A stretch of DNA of 64,000 nt from Alphaproteobacteria bacterium (lineage in GTDB: Bacteria; Pseudomonadota; Alphaproteobacteria; JAAEOK01), in the NCBI GenBank assembly GCA_024244705.1, contig JAAEOK010000037.1:61354-125353 (forward strand). The letters are read 5' to 3'. Below the pieces are notes generated by a model, which saw nothing but the letters and a program-made list of their open reading frames with translations, made no database searches and was not told the DNA's origin. Below, piece by piece: positions 55,314 to 63,924 of the stretch. Made by a program: the position numbers and the translations under genes. Every line of letters begins with the position of its first letter. Positions within the stretch are counted from its first letter, which is position 1.

Positions 55314-56168
55314 TCAAGACGGAAGCGGTTCCAGCGCCTCCCAGGTGTCGTCGCCCGCAATTCCGTCGGCGGTAAGGCCGGTAGCCCGCTGAAAGGCCCG
55401 CACGGCGGTGTCCGTCTTGCCGCCGAAATCGCCGTCGATCGCACCAGGTGAGAAGCCCTTTGCGGCCAGTGCCCGCTGCAGCAATTCGACGGCAGGGCCT
55501 TCGTCACCGTTTTGAAGCTGTGGACGCGGCGCTATTCCACCGAGCGCGGATAGCGCCCGTGCGGTGCGGTTGCGCCGATCGGCGAGCCCATTCAGACCGC
55601 CATTCACGATGCGCGTGACTGCCTCGACATTGTTCACGTCGGCCCATTCGAACGCCGTCTTGCCGTGGCGTTTTCTATTCGCCAGATAGCTGGCGGCAAC
55701 GAGCCACGCGGTACCCGGCTCGACGGCGCGTTCCGGATTGGCTTCGAGGTCGATCCCGATCCGATTGCCGAAGGCGCGGTAATTGGACCGTCCCGTCAGT
55801 TGCAAATAGCCGCGCCCGCGATAGCGAAATCCGTCTCCCGATTCCGGTGGTCCGTTACCGTTTCGGTTGGCGTAGACCTGGTTGGCGAGCTTTTCCGCGT
55901 TACGCAGGAATTGCGCCGGATCGGCCCCCGCCGGCAGGCGATGGCCAAAGATCTCCTGTAGCCGGGCGACCGACGTGTAGTGCAAGGATTCGGCAACCAG
56001 CGTAAAGCGCAGCGATTCGTGTGCGCATTGCCCAATCATGTGGGCCGCGCGGAATTCATTATCGAGTGCACCTTGGTCGCTGATCTGGGCGCTCACCTGG
56101 TCGAGCCCGTCAATGGCGGTACCGGGTGCGTCGGAAGCGGCGGCGCGAACGGCTGATCTCAGGTCCAT
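55314..56168 (-). CDS. GH19-type lysozyme/chitinase with C-terminal peptidoglycan-binding domain
   Basis: A 284-residue protein without a signal peptide, like phage lysins. MIGQCAHESLRFTLVAESLHY carries the general-acid Glu of the GH19 lysozyme group, followed by FRYRGRGYLQLTGRSNYRAFG and the INRIVNGG-like TRIVNGGLNGL. Residues ~215-280 form a PG_binding_1 repeat (GDEGPAVELLQRALAAKGFSPGAIDGDFGGKTDTAVRAFQ). Probably hydrolyses peptidoglycan. No other phage genes are around, so a single acquired lysin or a cell-wall enzyme is possible. Confidence 0.9.
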   Translation of the reverse strand: MDLRSAVRAAASDAPGTAIDGLDQVSAQISDQGALDNEFRAAHMIGQCAHESLRFTLVAESLHYTSVARLQEIFGHRLPAGADPAQFLRNAEKLANQVYANRNGNGPPESGDGFRYRGRGYLQLTGRSNYRAFGNRIGIDLEANPERAVEPGTAWLVAASYLANRKRHGKTAFEWADVNNVEAVTRIVNGGLNGLADRRNRTARALSALGGIAPRPQLQNGDEGPAVELLQRALAAKGFSPGAIDGDFGGKTDTAVRAFQRATGLTADGIAGDDTWEALEPLPS

Positions 56169-56423
56169 GACAGGTCCTCCGATACGGCTTTCACGACAAA
56201 AAGATTATCACCCTTCGAAGAGATTCCGAAGAACGCCATCGTGGCACGGCTCGACACGTCTTTGGGACGGTCGAATAGGGCTCCGTCGACTGCGATACCG
56301 CCGGAAGAAGTCACGACACCCGGGCTAGATCCGAATGCGGACCATACCGCTCGGCTCCGCGACCCGCTAGAATTGCGAATCGACCGGACAGACGTTTGAG
56401 ACCGAACCTCGAACTGTGGAGAC

Positions 56424-56915
56424 ATGGATATGTTGCGGTATGTTGTGGTTTTCTTGGTCGGCGGAGTTCTCGGAACGGCGTTTGGCGTCGCTGTGGGGTT
56501 CTTTGCTTTTCCCTATGTGTTTCCGCCACCCGAAGCGATGGACACACTCACGGCCGAGGAAAGGGACCGTCTGATTGCCCGTGGTCAATTCATCCACGCC
56601 AATCCGTCCGATCCGGTCCATTACGGCATGGGCAAGGGGTCGGTTTACGAGAAGGTCGTGTACCTCGACACGGATTTCGAGGTTGGCCCCGGCCCCGCGT
56701 TTCATGTCTACCTCGTACCGAAGGCGCAGATCCGTCAATCGTCGGATGTGAAACAGACCATGTACGTCGATCTGGGCAAGTTGCGGGCGTTCAAGGGAAG
56801 CCAGAAATATCCCATTCCAGCCGGCGTCGAGCTGGGAGACTATCAAAGCGTGGTGATCTGGTGCGCCCAGTTCGGTGTGCTGATTTCCCCGGCGGATCTC
56901 GAATTCGAGAGCTGA
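56424..56915 (+). CDS. Membrane-anchored DM13-domain protein
   Basis: A 163-residue protein with an N-terminal hydrophobic anchor (VVVFLVGGVLGTAFGVAVGFF). The rest is a DM13 domain: GSVYEKVVYLDTDFEVGPGPAFHVYLVPKAQIR, LDLGKL-like VDLGKLRAFKGSQKYPIP and SVVIWCAQFGVLISPADL, with the conserved Cys. DM13 domains are proposed to take part in redox or hydroxylation of secreted partners. No such partner is adjacent. Confidence 0.85.
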   Translation: MDMLRYVVVFLVGGVLGTAFGVAVGFFAFPYVFPPPEAMDTLTAEERDRLIARGQFIHANPSDPVHYGMGKGSVYEKVVYLDTDFEVGPGPAFHVYLVPKAQIRQSSDVKQTMYVDLGKLRAFKGSQKYPIPAGVELGDYQSVVIWCAQFGVLISPADLEFES

Positions 56916-57155
56916 GCTGGACCGGCCGCCACGGCGACTGGAGCCGAGGTCGGCATCCGATCGGGCAGTATTGCCTCATCCCCAGAATATGAGCGCGCAT
57001 TCGCGACCCACTGGCCGGCGCGGCGCAGGCGGCACCCCTCATCGTGCATTCACAACCGCCGCAGGCGTTCCGCCCGCTGGGCGCTTTCCCGCTTGGTGCA
57101 GCCGCGATCCCAAGGATATAAGGACGGCACCGCAACGCGAAGCTTGAGGCCCTAA

Positions 57156-58373
57156 ATGACGGCACCCCTGACGGGACTACGGGTTTTCGATCTCACCCGC
57201 ATCCTAGCCGGTCCGACCTGCACCCAACTGCTCGGCGACCTCGGTGCCGACGTCATCAAGATCGAGCGTCCCGGCGAGGGCGACGACACCCGCAAATGGG
57301 GCCCTCCGTTTCTCAAGGGTCGCGACGGCAATGATCTCGCCGAAAGCGCCTACTACCTGTCCAGCAACCGCAGCAAGCGCTCACTGACCCTGGACATCGC
57401 TCAACCCGAGGGCCAAGCGCTGGCGCGCCGCCTGATCGGTCATTGCGATATATTGGTCGAGAATTTCAAGACCGGGGGCCTGGCCCGGTACGGGCTCTCC
57501 TATGGCGACCTGAAAGATGAGTTTCCCGGCCTCATCTATTGCTCGATCACCGGCTTCGGTCAGACCGGCCCCTACGCATCGCGCGCCGGATACGACTTTC
57601 TCGCCCAGGGACTCGGCGGGATCATGAGCATTACCGGCAGCCCCGATGACGAACCGGTCAAAGTCGGCGTCGGTATCGCCGACGTCATGTGTGGGATGTA
57701 TGCCGCCGTCGCCATTCTCGCCGCGATCCGCCATCGCGACATTACCGGGCAAGGTCAGCATATCGACCTCGCCTTGCTCGACACCCAGGTCGCGTGGCTG
57801 ATCAACGAGGGCCTCAATTACCTGACCTCTGGCCAAATGCCGACCCGGCTCGGCAACGAGCATCCCAACATTGTGCCTTACAAGGTGCTGCCGGCATCGG
57901 ACGGTCACATCATCATCGCCGTCGGCAATGATCGGCAGTTCCAGCGTTTCTGCACCTTCGCCGGGTCCCCTGAATTGGCTGAGGACGACCGCTTTCGTAC
58001 CAACGCGCTCCGGGTCAAGAACCGCCAAGCGCTCTATGAGCTGCTCCCCGATGTCACCCGGCGGAAAACACGCGCGGAGTGGAATGACGGCTTGGCTGCG
58101 CTCGGCGTGCCCTGCAGCCCGGTCAACGACATCGATCAGGTGTTCGAGGACCCTCAAGTCCAGGCCCGTGGCATGAAGCTTTCGCTCCCTCACCCGGACG
58201 CCCAGGCGGGGTCCGTCGACCTTATCGCCAACCCGATCAAGTTCTCCGAGACGCCGGTGGATTACCGCCATGTTCCACCCACCATGGGTCAGCACAGCGA
58301 AGAAATATTGGCCGAACTGCTGGGCATCGAAGCCGGCGAGATCGCGAACCTGCGCGTCAAGGGCGTCGTCTAG
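57156..58373 (+). CDS. CaiB/BaiF (class III) CoA transferase
   Basis: A 405-residue enzyme. GLRVFDLTRILAGPTCTQLLGDLGADVIKIERPGEGDDTR, NRSKRSLTLDI and AGYDFLAQGLGGIMSITG with the catalytic Asp are diagnostic. It shares architecture with the CoA transferase at 28777 but the flanks differ. It is 127 bases upstream of the ureohydrolase on the same strand. Confidence 0.92.
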   Translation: MTAPLTGLRVFDLTRILAGPTCTQLLGDLGADVIKIERPGEGDDTRKWGPPFLKGRDGNDLAESAYYLSSNRSKRSLTLDIAQPEGQALARRLIGHCDILVENFKTGGLARYGLSYGDLKDEFPGLIYCSITGFGQTGPYASRAGYDFLAQGLGGIMSITGSPDDEPVKVGVGIADVMCGMYAAVAILAAIRHRDITGQGQHIDLALLDTQVAWLINEGLNYLTSGQMPTRLGNEHPNIVPYKVLPASDGHIIIAVGNDRQFQRFCTFAGSPELAEDDRFRTNALRVKNRQALYELLPDVTRRKTRAEWNDGLAALGVPCSPVNDIDQVFEDPQVQARGMKLSLPHPDAQAGSVDLIANPIKFSETPVDYRHVPPTMGQHSEEILAELLGIEAGEIANLRVKGVV

Positions 58374-58500
58374 ATTCCATTGGCACCCGCCGGCCGGCCA
58401 AACGAACGATGGTTGCGCCGATGCGACTCCGCTAAGGTCACGCCATGCATCAACGATGCCACAGCAGACTTGCTTGTTCGACCACGGGAGAAATCCGCCG

Positions 58501-59454
58501 ATGTCCGAAATCCTGACGATCGCGCCGCGCGCAGCGTTCCAGACTTTCATGGACTTCCCATTGCACACGGACCTCGCAACTCTGGAAGCCGATGTCGCGA
58601 TTCTCGGCCTTCCCTATGGCGATCCCTATCACATGGACGAGGTGACGAACGACCAGACCAATGCACCGACCGCTATTCGTGTCGCCTCCAAACGGCTGCA
58701 ACAGTCGCTCGATCGGTGGGATTTCGATTTCAATGGGACCCTGTTCGACAACCGACCGATTCGGGTCGTCGATGTCGGCGATGTGCCCGGTGATACCAAC
58801 GACCTCAAGGCCCATTACCGTAGAGCCGAGGCGGCCGCGCGCATAATCTTCGACAAGGGCGCGCTGCTGATCACCTTCGGCGGCGATCACGGCGTGCCGA
58901 TCCCCATCTTCCGCGCACTCGAGAACCACGGCCCGGTGACCCTCGTCCATATCGACGCCCATCTTGATTGGCGAGACGATGTCAATGGCGTCCGGGAGGG
59001 CTATTCGAGCACGATCCGGCGCGCCTCGGAGATGCCGTGGATCGACCGCATCTTCCAGATCGGCATTCGTGGCACGGGCAGCGCCCGCGAGGATGAATAC
59101 CGGGCGGCCCTCGACTATGGGGCCGAAATCATCACCTCCTGGGACCTGCACGATCATGGCATGGCCGCCGTGCTCGAGCGGATTCCGAACGGCGGCCCGT
59201 ATTATCTGACAATCGATGCCGACGGCGTCGACCCAACGGTCATGCCCGCGGTCGCCGCGCCTCAGGGCGGCGGCGTGCTCTATCATCAGATGCGCGCCCT
59301 CATTCATGGCCTGGTCGAGAAAGGCCGCGTTCTCGGCATGGATGTGGTCGAGATAACGCCGGCGCGGGATCTCAACGAGATCACGTCCCTGACCGCCGGG
59401 CGGTTCGCTTGTAATCTGATCGGTACCGCCGTCCGGGCAGGCTATTTCTCTTAG
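58501..59454 (+). CDS. Ureohydrolase (agmatinase/arginase family)
   Basis: A 317-residue Mn2+ enzyme. Metal ligands are visible: His130 in GGDHGVPIP, Asp152/His154/Asp156 in HIDAHLDWRDD, and Asp239/Asp241 in TIDADGVDPTVMPA. It hydrolyses a guanidino compound (agmatine, guanidinobutyrate or similar) to urea and an amine. ATG 58501 begins where family similarity begins. The PotABCD-like importer elsewhere in the window is a conceivable substrate supplier. Confidence 0.92.
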   Translation: MSEILTIAPRAAFQTFMDFPLHTDLATLEADVAILGLPYGDPYHMDEVTNDQTNAPTAIRVASKRLQQSLDRWDFDFNGTLFDNRPIRVVDVGDVPGDTNDLKAHYRRAEAAARIIFDKGALLITFGGDHGVPIPIFRALENHGPVTLVHIDAHLDWRDDVNGVREGYSSTIRRASEMPWIDRIFQIGIRGTGSAREDEYRAALDYGAEIITSWDLHDHGMAAVLERIPNGGPYYLTIDADGVDPTVMPAVAAPQGGGVLYHQMRALIHGLVEKGRVLGMDVVEITPARDLNEITSLTAGRFACNLIGTAVRAGYFS

Positions 59455-59525
59455 AAAGGCCTTTTACGCGCTCGGTTCGGCGGCCCGGCCCCTGCGATGG
59501 GCAAATTGGAGCGGTCCGACCATTT

Positions 59526-59810
59526 CTATCCCTCGAAAGGCTGGCCCAAGTCCCGCTTTCGCTCACCGAAGGCATTGTCGTACTCGGCCCAAACGATCAG
59601 GTCGCGATAGTCGGTCCGGGCCAAGGCGAGTGCCCGTTCGAGCGTTTCCGTGTTTCCGGCAGAGACATACAAGGCACAGCGAATGATACGGTCACCGAAG
59701 ACGTCAGGATCGTCGGATCGCGCCGATTCCATGACGGCCACGATTTCGGCGACGTGCTCGACCCCGAAATCGGCTTCGATGCGCCGGCGGATGTCCGCGG
59801 TAAGTGCCAT
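59526..59810 (-). CDS. Conserved hypothetical protein, 94 residues
   Basis: From ATG 59810: MALTADIRRRIEADFG, then VMESARSDDPDVFGDRIIRCALYVSAGNTETLERALALARTDYRDLIVWAEYD. A mainly helical small soluble protein, similar in look to uncharacterised bacterial proteins with DRI-R-ALY and DYRDLI segments. No function known. Divergent from the SDR at 59934. Confidence 0.6.
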   Translation of the reverse strand: MALTADIRRRIEADFGVEHVAEIVAVMESARSDDPDVFGDRIIRCALYVSAGNTETLERALALARTDYRDLIVWAEYDNAFGERKRDLGQPFEG

Positions 59811-59933
59811 GGCGATCGCGTAGCACATTCCGATCGTCGATCTCCAGGTTTGAAACCGTGGGGTCTTTGACACCGGCGACGCCAATCGGCCAAGGAATGT
59901 ATAGTGGCACTCTGACCTATCGGGAGGCGCATC

Positions 59934-60722
59934 ATGACGGGAGTTTCGGGACGGGTCGCCCTGGTAACGGGCGCGGGCAGCCGTGGCGGCATTGGATTCG
60001 CCTCGGCCCGCTTACTCAAGCAGGCCGGCGCCCGGGTCGGCATCACTTCGACCACCGAACGAATATTCGACCGGCTGGCCGAGTTGCCCAGTGTGGCGGC
60101 GGACGCTTTCGCCGCCACCGCCGATCTCACCGACCCGGCCCAGGTCGAAGCGCTGATCGCCGAGGGGACTGCGGCGCTCGGCCCGATCGATATTCTCGTC
60201 AACAACGCCGGGATGGTCCAAACGGGCGTCGAGGAGGAATCGCAGCGGCTCCATGAAATCGACGACGCGCAGTGGCGGCGCGGACTCGACCGTAACCTGT
60301 CCACGGCGTTCTTCGTGACCCGCGCGGTGCTCCCCGGCATGATCGAGCGCGGCTACGGACGCATCGTGCAGATGTCGTCGGTCACCGGACCGGTCGTCAG
60401 CAATCCCAAGGCGACAATTTACGGCGCCGCCAAGGCCGGGATGCTGGGGTTGACCCGCGCCCTCGCCATCGAGGTCGCCGATCGCAACATCACGGTCAAC
60501 GCGATCGGCCCGGGCTGGATCGAGACTCCGTCCAGCAGTGCCGAAGAAATCTTTGCCGGCAAGAATACGCCTGTCGGTCGGCCGGGCACGGCCGATGAGA
60601 TCGGCCATGTCGTCGTATTCCTGGCCGGTGAGGAGGCGAGCTATCTAACCGGCCAGCTCATTGTGGTGGATGGCGGCAACACGATCCAGGAATACAAAGG
60701 ACCGGCCGAGGGATACTACTGA
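59934..60722 (+). CDS. SDR-family oxidoreductase (3-oxoacyl-ACP reductase-like)
   Basis: A 262-residue classical SDR. TGAGSRGGIGFASA is the cofactor motif, NNAG, and SSVTGPVVSNPKATIYGAAKAGM keeps the Ser-Tyr-Lys set, followed by VNAIGPGWIETP. NAD(P)H preference is not certain. It probably reduces or oxidises a hydroxyacyl or alcohol. Convergent with the small membrane protein at 60733. Confidence 0.9.
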   Translation: MTGVSGRVALVTGAGSRGGIGFASARLLKQAGARVGITSTTERIFDRLAELPSVAADAFAATADLTDPAQVEALIAEGTAALGPIDILVNNAGMVQTGVEEESQRLHEIDDAQWRRGLDRNLSTAFFVTRAVLPGMIERGYGRIVQMSSVTGPVVSNPKATIYGAAKAGMLGLTRALAIEVADRNITVNAIGPGWIETPSSSAEEIFAGKNTPVGRPGTADEIGHVVVFLAGEEASYLTGQLIVVDGGNTIQEYKGPAEGYY

Positions 60723-60732
60723 CGGCAGTCCA

Positions 60733-60960
60733 CTAATCGACGATCCTGCCATTGCCGGCGACGATCAGCGGCCAATTGCGGTCACCCACTTTGATCCGGT
60801 GGGCGCGGTTCCGTTCCCAACGGCGCTGGATGCTCTTCGAATGGTTGAGGTAAAGCCGCCCCTCGACAATCGACCACGCGGCGGGCACGGCCAAGGTCAA
60901 GGCGGCGGAGGCCGCGAACGCGGCAAGGATTGAACGGCGCGCTAATCGATTGGCGGTCAT
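60733..60960 (-). CDS. Small exported/membrane-anchored protein, 75 residues
   Basis: ATG 60960 has AAGGAGA six bases upstream. The start is basic (RLARRS) and is followed by the hydrophobic ILAAFAASAALTLAVPAAW, a signal anchor or cleaved peptide. The tail (LYLNHSKSIQRRWERNRAHRIKVGDRNWPLIVAGNG) is basic. No family is recognised. Confidence 0.55.
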   Translation of the reverse strand: MTANRLARRSILAAFAASAALTLAVPAAWSIVEGRLYLNHSKSIQRRWERNRAHRIKVGDRNWPLIVAGNGRIVD

Positions 60961-61083
60961 CGAGCGTCTCCTTGGAGCGTCTGTCGTCCGCACACAAAAG
61001 AATGTGCCACGCCCGCACCAGTCATCCATCCCTCACGCATATTCAGATTCTCGTGATCCGTACCGGCCGAATCGATCCAACCG

Positions 61084-61743
61084 TCAACCCCACGCGCCCA
61101 AGAATCGGAGCGTGTCCTTATCGACCGTGATGCTTCCGTTCAGCGGCTCACCGGGCTCGCGCTCCGCGGTAAAGGAAACCATCCAGTAGCCGTCGAATTC
61201 TTCCCGCATATCGGTGAAGTAGATGGCGCGCACATCTTCGATCGCCTTGGGGCCGTCCGGTGCCTGCATGTTAAGCGTTTCATAGAGATACAGCTTGATA
61301 ACGACATCCTGGCTCCGTTGACCGGGCTCGCCCAAATGCTCAAACATGAAGTCGTCCTGCAGGTACATTTCGAGCTGGGCGTTGACGTGGGACGGATCGA
61401 AGAGCTCGAGCAGCCGCAACCATTTCTGTGATTCGAAATCATCCGCGAACGCGCCGAGCAGGGCCTCGAGTTGCCGGGACGGCTGAATTTCCGGATTGAA
61501 CCGGGAGAATTGGTCGTCGTTCGAGGGTCGGTACGGGACCTCTTCCGGAGTGCCGGTCGACGAAGGCTGCGACCTCGCCGTGGCAAAATGACCTTGCAGC
61601 TCGACGACGGCGGCGACCAGGTCCTCTTTGGTGATCGGTGGGGCTTCCTTGCTCGCGAAGAACTGCGGCACCACCGGTATTGCCGCGATGACGATGGGAA
61701 CGACAATGATGGCGACCCACCAGTATTTTCTTGGGACGTCCAT
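61084..61743 (-). CDS. Membrane-anchored hypothetical protein
   Basis: A 219-residue protein with one N-terminal helix (YWWVAIIVVPIVIAAIPVVP) and a soluble domain of mixed charge (FNPEIQPSRQLEALLGAFADDFESQKWLRLLELFD...). No known domain is recognised. It presumably faces the periplasm. Confidence 0.6.
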   Translation of the reverse strand: MDVPRKYWWVAIIVVPIVIAAIPVVPQFFASKEAPPITKEDLVAAVVELQGHFATARSQPSSTGTPEEVPYRPSNDDQFSRFNPEIQPSRQLEALLGAFADDFESQKWLRLLELFDPSHVNAQLEMYLQDDFMFEHLGEPGQRSQDVVIKLYLYETLNMQAPDGPKAIEDVRAIYFTDMREEFDGYWMVSFTAEREPGEPLNGSITVDKDTLRFLGAWG

Positions 61744-61845
61744 GAGCGCTATTGGCGTGTTTGGTCTACGTAAGTGATTTCAATGGCGATGATAACCGAG
61801 TCTCACGCAATCGAACCAGAAGCAATTCGCCGGTCACATCCGAAA

Positions 61846-61916
61846 CCGCCCGCCGCGGGATGGCATAGGGACAGGGGCATCGCGCTCGCTGCGATGCCCG
61901 ATGGCGCGGCGGGCGG
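61846..61916. repeat. Nested inverted repeats upstream of the Rhs fragment
   Basis: Outer arms ccgcccgccgcg (61846-61857) and cgcggcgggcgg (61905-61916), 12 bp each; inner arms gggcatcgc (61875-61883) and gcgatgccc (61891-61899), 9 bp each, around a 7-base loop. The two stems could form a cruciform or stem-loop RNA. No T-run follows. Confidence 0.65.
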
Positions 61917-61991
61917 CTCGGTGGTGGCGATAGGCCGCTGATCTTCCAAACCGAGCCGCGCGCGTGGCCGACCTCGCCATCCCCACGCGCG

Positions 61992-62147
61992 ATGTCGCGG
62001 GTGCAGGACGCGACCGACCTGCAGTCGCTCAACCGCTACACCTACGTCCGCAACAATCCGCTGTCGCTGACCGATCCGACCGGGTTCTTCTTCGGCCTTG
62101 ACCTTGCAATCAGCGGCGGAAGTATTGGATTGAGCGGCGATTCATGA
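61992..62147 (+). pseudogene. Rhs/YD-repeat core remnant ending at an in-frame TGA
   Basis: The frame reads [30 protein letters not shown], the hyperconserved end of RHS-repeat-associated cores. Similarity begins abruptly near 61998, so the large N-terminal Rhs shell is missing. TGA at 62145-62147 interrupts the frame, yet the same frame goes on into the C-terminal domain at 62148-63119. It is a relic or a decayed tip cassette. Confidence 0.75.
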
Positions 62148-62201
62148 GGCTTCGGCGTCGTCTACAAGGCGATTCTGCAGGTCCCTGTCCTGGGAGACGT
62201 T

Positions 62202-63119
62202 GTGGCAATCGCAACCCAGGCCTACGCATGTTCGACCGGCAATGCGGCGTTCTGTGCCGTGGGTGCCGCCTATGTGAAACTTGGTAGCGGTGGTTCGATA
62301 CAGGACGCCGCAAAGGCGGCCGCGTTTGCATACGTGTCGGCAGAGGTCTTCTCCGCGATCGGCAAGCAGTTGACCCGGATCATAGGGAATGAGCATTTTT
62401 TGGTTCAAGCTGTGGCCAAGGGCGTCGTTCATGGCACGACCGGAGGCGGCTTGCGCGCGGCCTTCGGCGGGTCGTTCCAGGAGGGCTTCATTTCCAACGC
62501 GATCGGCGCCGCCGCCGGTGTCGTGGTCATGGGATCATCGCTGGGCGGTATTAAGGACGAGACAGGCATTTTCATTCGAACCGCGATCGTCGGATCGGTC
62601 GGGGGCCTGTCCGCGCAGCTCACCGGCGGCAAGTTCGAAAATGGGTTCGCGTCTGCGGCGATTGCGCATGCGTTCAATCAGGAGCTTCATCGCAACGTCC
62701 CGAAAGGAACAGCGATTTCGCCGTACGGGGAGCGTGTTGTTCCTCTAGCTCAGATGCCGCAAGGTTCACAGCAAATACTCCAGTACCGGATATTCGTCTA
62801 TGATGAAGAAACGGGCGAGTGGAAGATCGGGTTCCATTTTCCAGATGAAGGGCTGCAAGTGAGGCCAACGAGGAGTCCATCAGGGGCGGTCAACGGATTC
62901 GTCATTGCTCCGGAAGGTAGTCCGCCGTTGCCGCCGCCTGGATCCGGCAAAAACCCAATAGCTGGACTGCGTTATGGTTACTCAAATGAAGTAACCGGGC
63001 AGCCATATTTCCGTGCCTTCAACGACAGCCGCCAGCCAATATCACCTGTTACCGGGCAAGTTGTTCACCCCAAGAGCAATGAAGCGCACTATCCCTGGGG
63101 AACGATAGGTCGAAACTAG
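62202..63119 (+). CDS. Rhs C-terminal (toxin-tip-like) region, detached
   Basis: 305 residues in the same frame as the Rhs core, readable from GTG 62202 (in-frame sequence from 62148 is also Rhs-like). The first part is Ala/Gly-rich with FAYVSAEVFSAIGKQLTRIIG and HGTTGGGLRAAFGGSFQEGFISNAIGAAAG, the linker usually found between the DPTG core and the toxin of Rhs/polymorphic toxins. The last ~110 residues (SGKNPIAGLRYGYSNEVTGQPYF...HYPWGTIGRN) would be the toxin; its family is not recognised. It is followed by an immunity-like gene with no gap. Without the shell it could not be delivered. Confidence 0.6.
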   Translation: MAIATQAYACSTGNAAFCAVGAAYVKLGSGGSIQDAAKAAAFAYVSAEVFSAIGKQLTRIIGNEHFLVQAVAKGVVHGTTGGGLRAAFGGSFQEGFISNAIGAAAGVVVMGSSLGGIKDETGIFIRTAIVGSVGGLSAQLTGGKFENGFASAAIAHAFNQELHRNVPKGTAISPYGERVVPLAQMPQGSQQILQYRIFVYDEETGEWKIGFHFPDEGLQVRPTRSPSGAVNGFVIAPEGSPPLPPPGSGKNPIAGLRYGYSNEVTGQPYFRAFNDSRQPISPVTGQVVHPKSNEAHYPWGTIGRN

Positions 63120-63134
63120 TTGGTGAATTCGAAC

Positions 63135-63557
63135 ATGGATGACTGGGCGATCCCCATACAACGGCCACTGGTTTCGATTGAGCTGGAGCTGGCTTCGATT
63201 AGGTTTTGTTTTGCCATCGGGGTGATTGCTATGAATGATGATTTCGCGCTAGTCGACAAGGGCAAGTCGTTTGAAGATGCGGAAGTATATTCCGCGTGGG
63301 AAAAAAAAGGAGATCTGAATCGACTTTGGTCTCTGATCGATGTGTCATGCCCCCGTCTTGTCATGAACATGGTCAGCCTTTGCGTAGCTTTTGATGATGG
63401 CCGTATTCTTGAGTGCAAGAACACCAACACTGTGCCTGAACAAGTGAATATTTGGGGATTCGAGGAACCTGAGGCGAGACAAGAGTTCCCCGATTCGGAG
63501 TTTCTAACAAACTATCCTAACGATTATTTGATTCGAATGAGATTGTCGGGACGGTAA
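63135..63557 (+). CDS. Candidate immunity protein for the Rhs toxin tip
   Basis: About 140 residues, starting 15 bases after the Rhs-CT stop (ATG 63135; TTG 63120 and ATG 63231 are alternatives, the last with GGGGTGA upstream). Small, soluble, acidic/aromatic mix (FALVDKGKSFEDAEVYSAWEKKGDLNRLWSLID), no membrane helix. Base composition is less GC-rich than the flanks, usual for acquired immunity genes. Assigned by position only. Confidence 0.5.
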   Translation: MDDWAIPIQRPLVSIELELASIRFCFAIGVIAMNDDFALVDKGKSFEDAEVYSAWEKKGDLNRLWSLIDVSCPRLVMNMVSLCVAFDDGRILECKNTNTVPEQVNIWGFEEPEARQEFPDSEFLTNYPNDYLIRMRLSGR

Positions 63558-63651
63558 ACGTAGTCGTGTTGGGCTTCTGTCCACCCTGTAGTGGCCATGT
63601 CAGTCACCCGATGATTCCCGATGTGGCACATCTGGTTCGGAAACAAGGGTA

Positions 63652-63924
63652 ATGAAGGTCCCATTCGATCAGGTGCCGGCGCATCTTCGTTCGACCTATG
63701 CGATGATCATCCGCACCTTTCCTGAGCGGTTGCCAGATGAGGATTACTTGCCGCTGCTCGCGGTTCTGGCCGAGTCTATGTCTCAACGAGCCGTAGCCAA
63801 GACAGTTGCACTTTGCGGATTCGATAAGAGCTACATAGTAGTGCTAAACGATGTGCGAGGCGTCTTATACCAAATCCCGTTGATCATGACCTATGTGCCC
63901 ATTGCCTGTGTCCGATCGACATGA
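63652..63924 (+). CDS. Small hypothetical protein, C-terminus replaced by IS630 end
   Basis: VPFDQVPAHLRSTYAMIIRTFPERLPDEDYLPLLAVLAESMSQRAVAKTVALCGF forms a helical domain resembling short proteins that occur near toxin loci. From about residue 72 the sequence (YQIPLIMTY...) is read from the adjoining insertion sequence, so the original end is lost. Possibly a second immunity-like or orphan gene of the Rhs island. Confidence 0.45.
   Translation: MKVPFDQVPAHLRSTYAMIIRTFPERLPDEDYLPLLAVLAESMSQRAVAKTVALCGFDKSYIVVLNDVRGVLYQIPLIMTYVPIACVRST

Noticed and set aside
55314..56168. Prophage around the GH19 lysin
   Set aside because: No holin, tail, capsid, integrase or terminase genes are nearby; a single lysin-like gene does not make a prophage.
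57381..58568. 395-residue minus-strand open frame opposite the CoA transferase
   Set aside because: Shadow of the CaiB/BaiF gene; composition typical of antisense reading.
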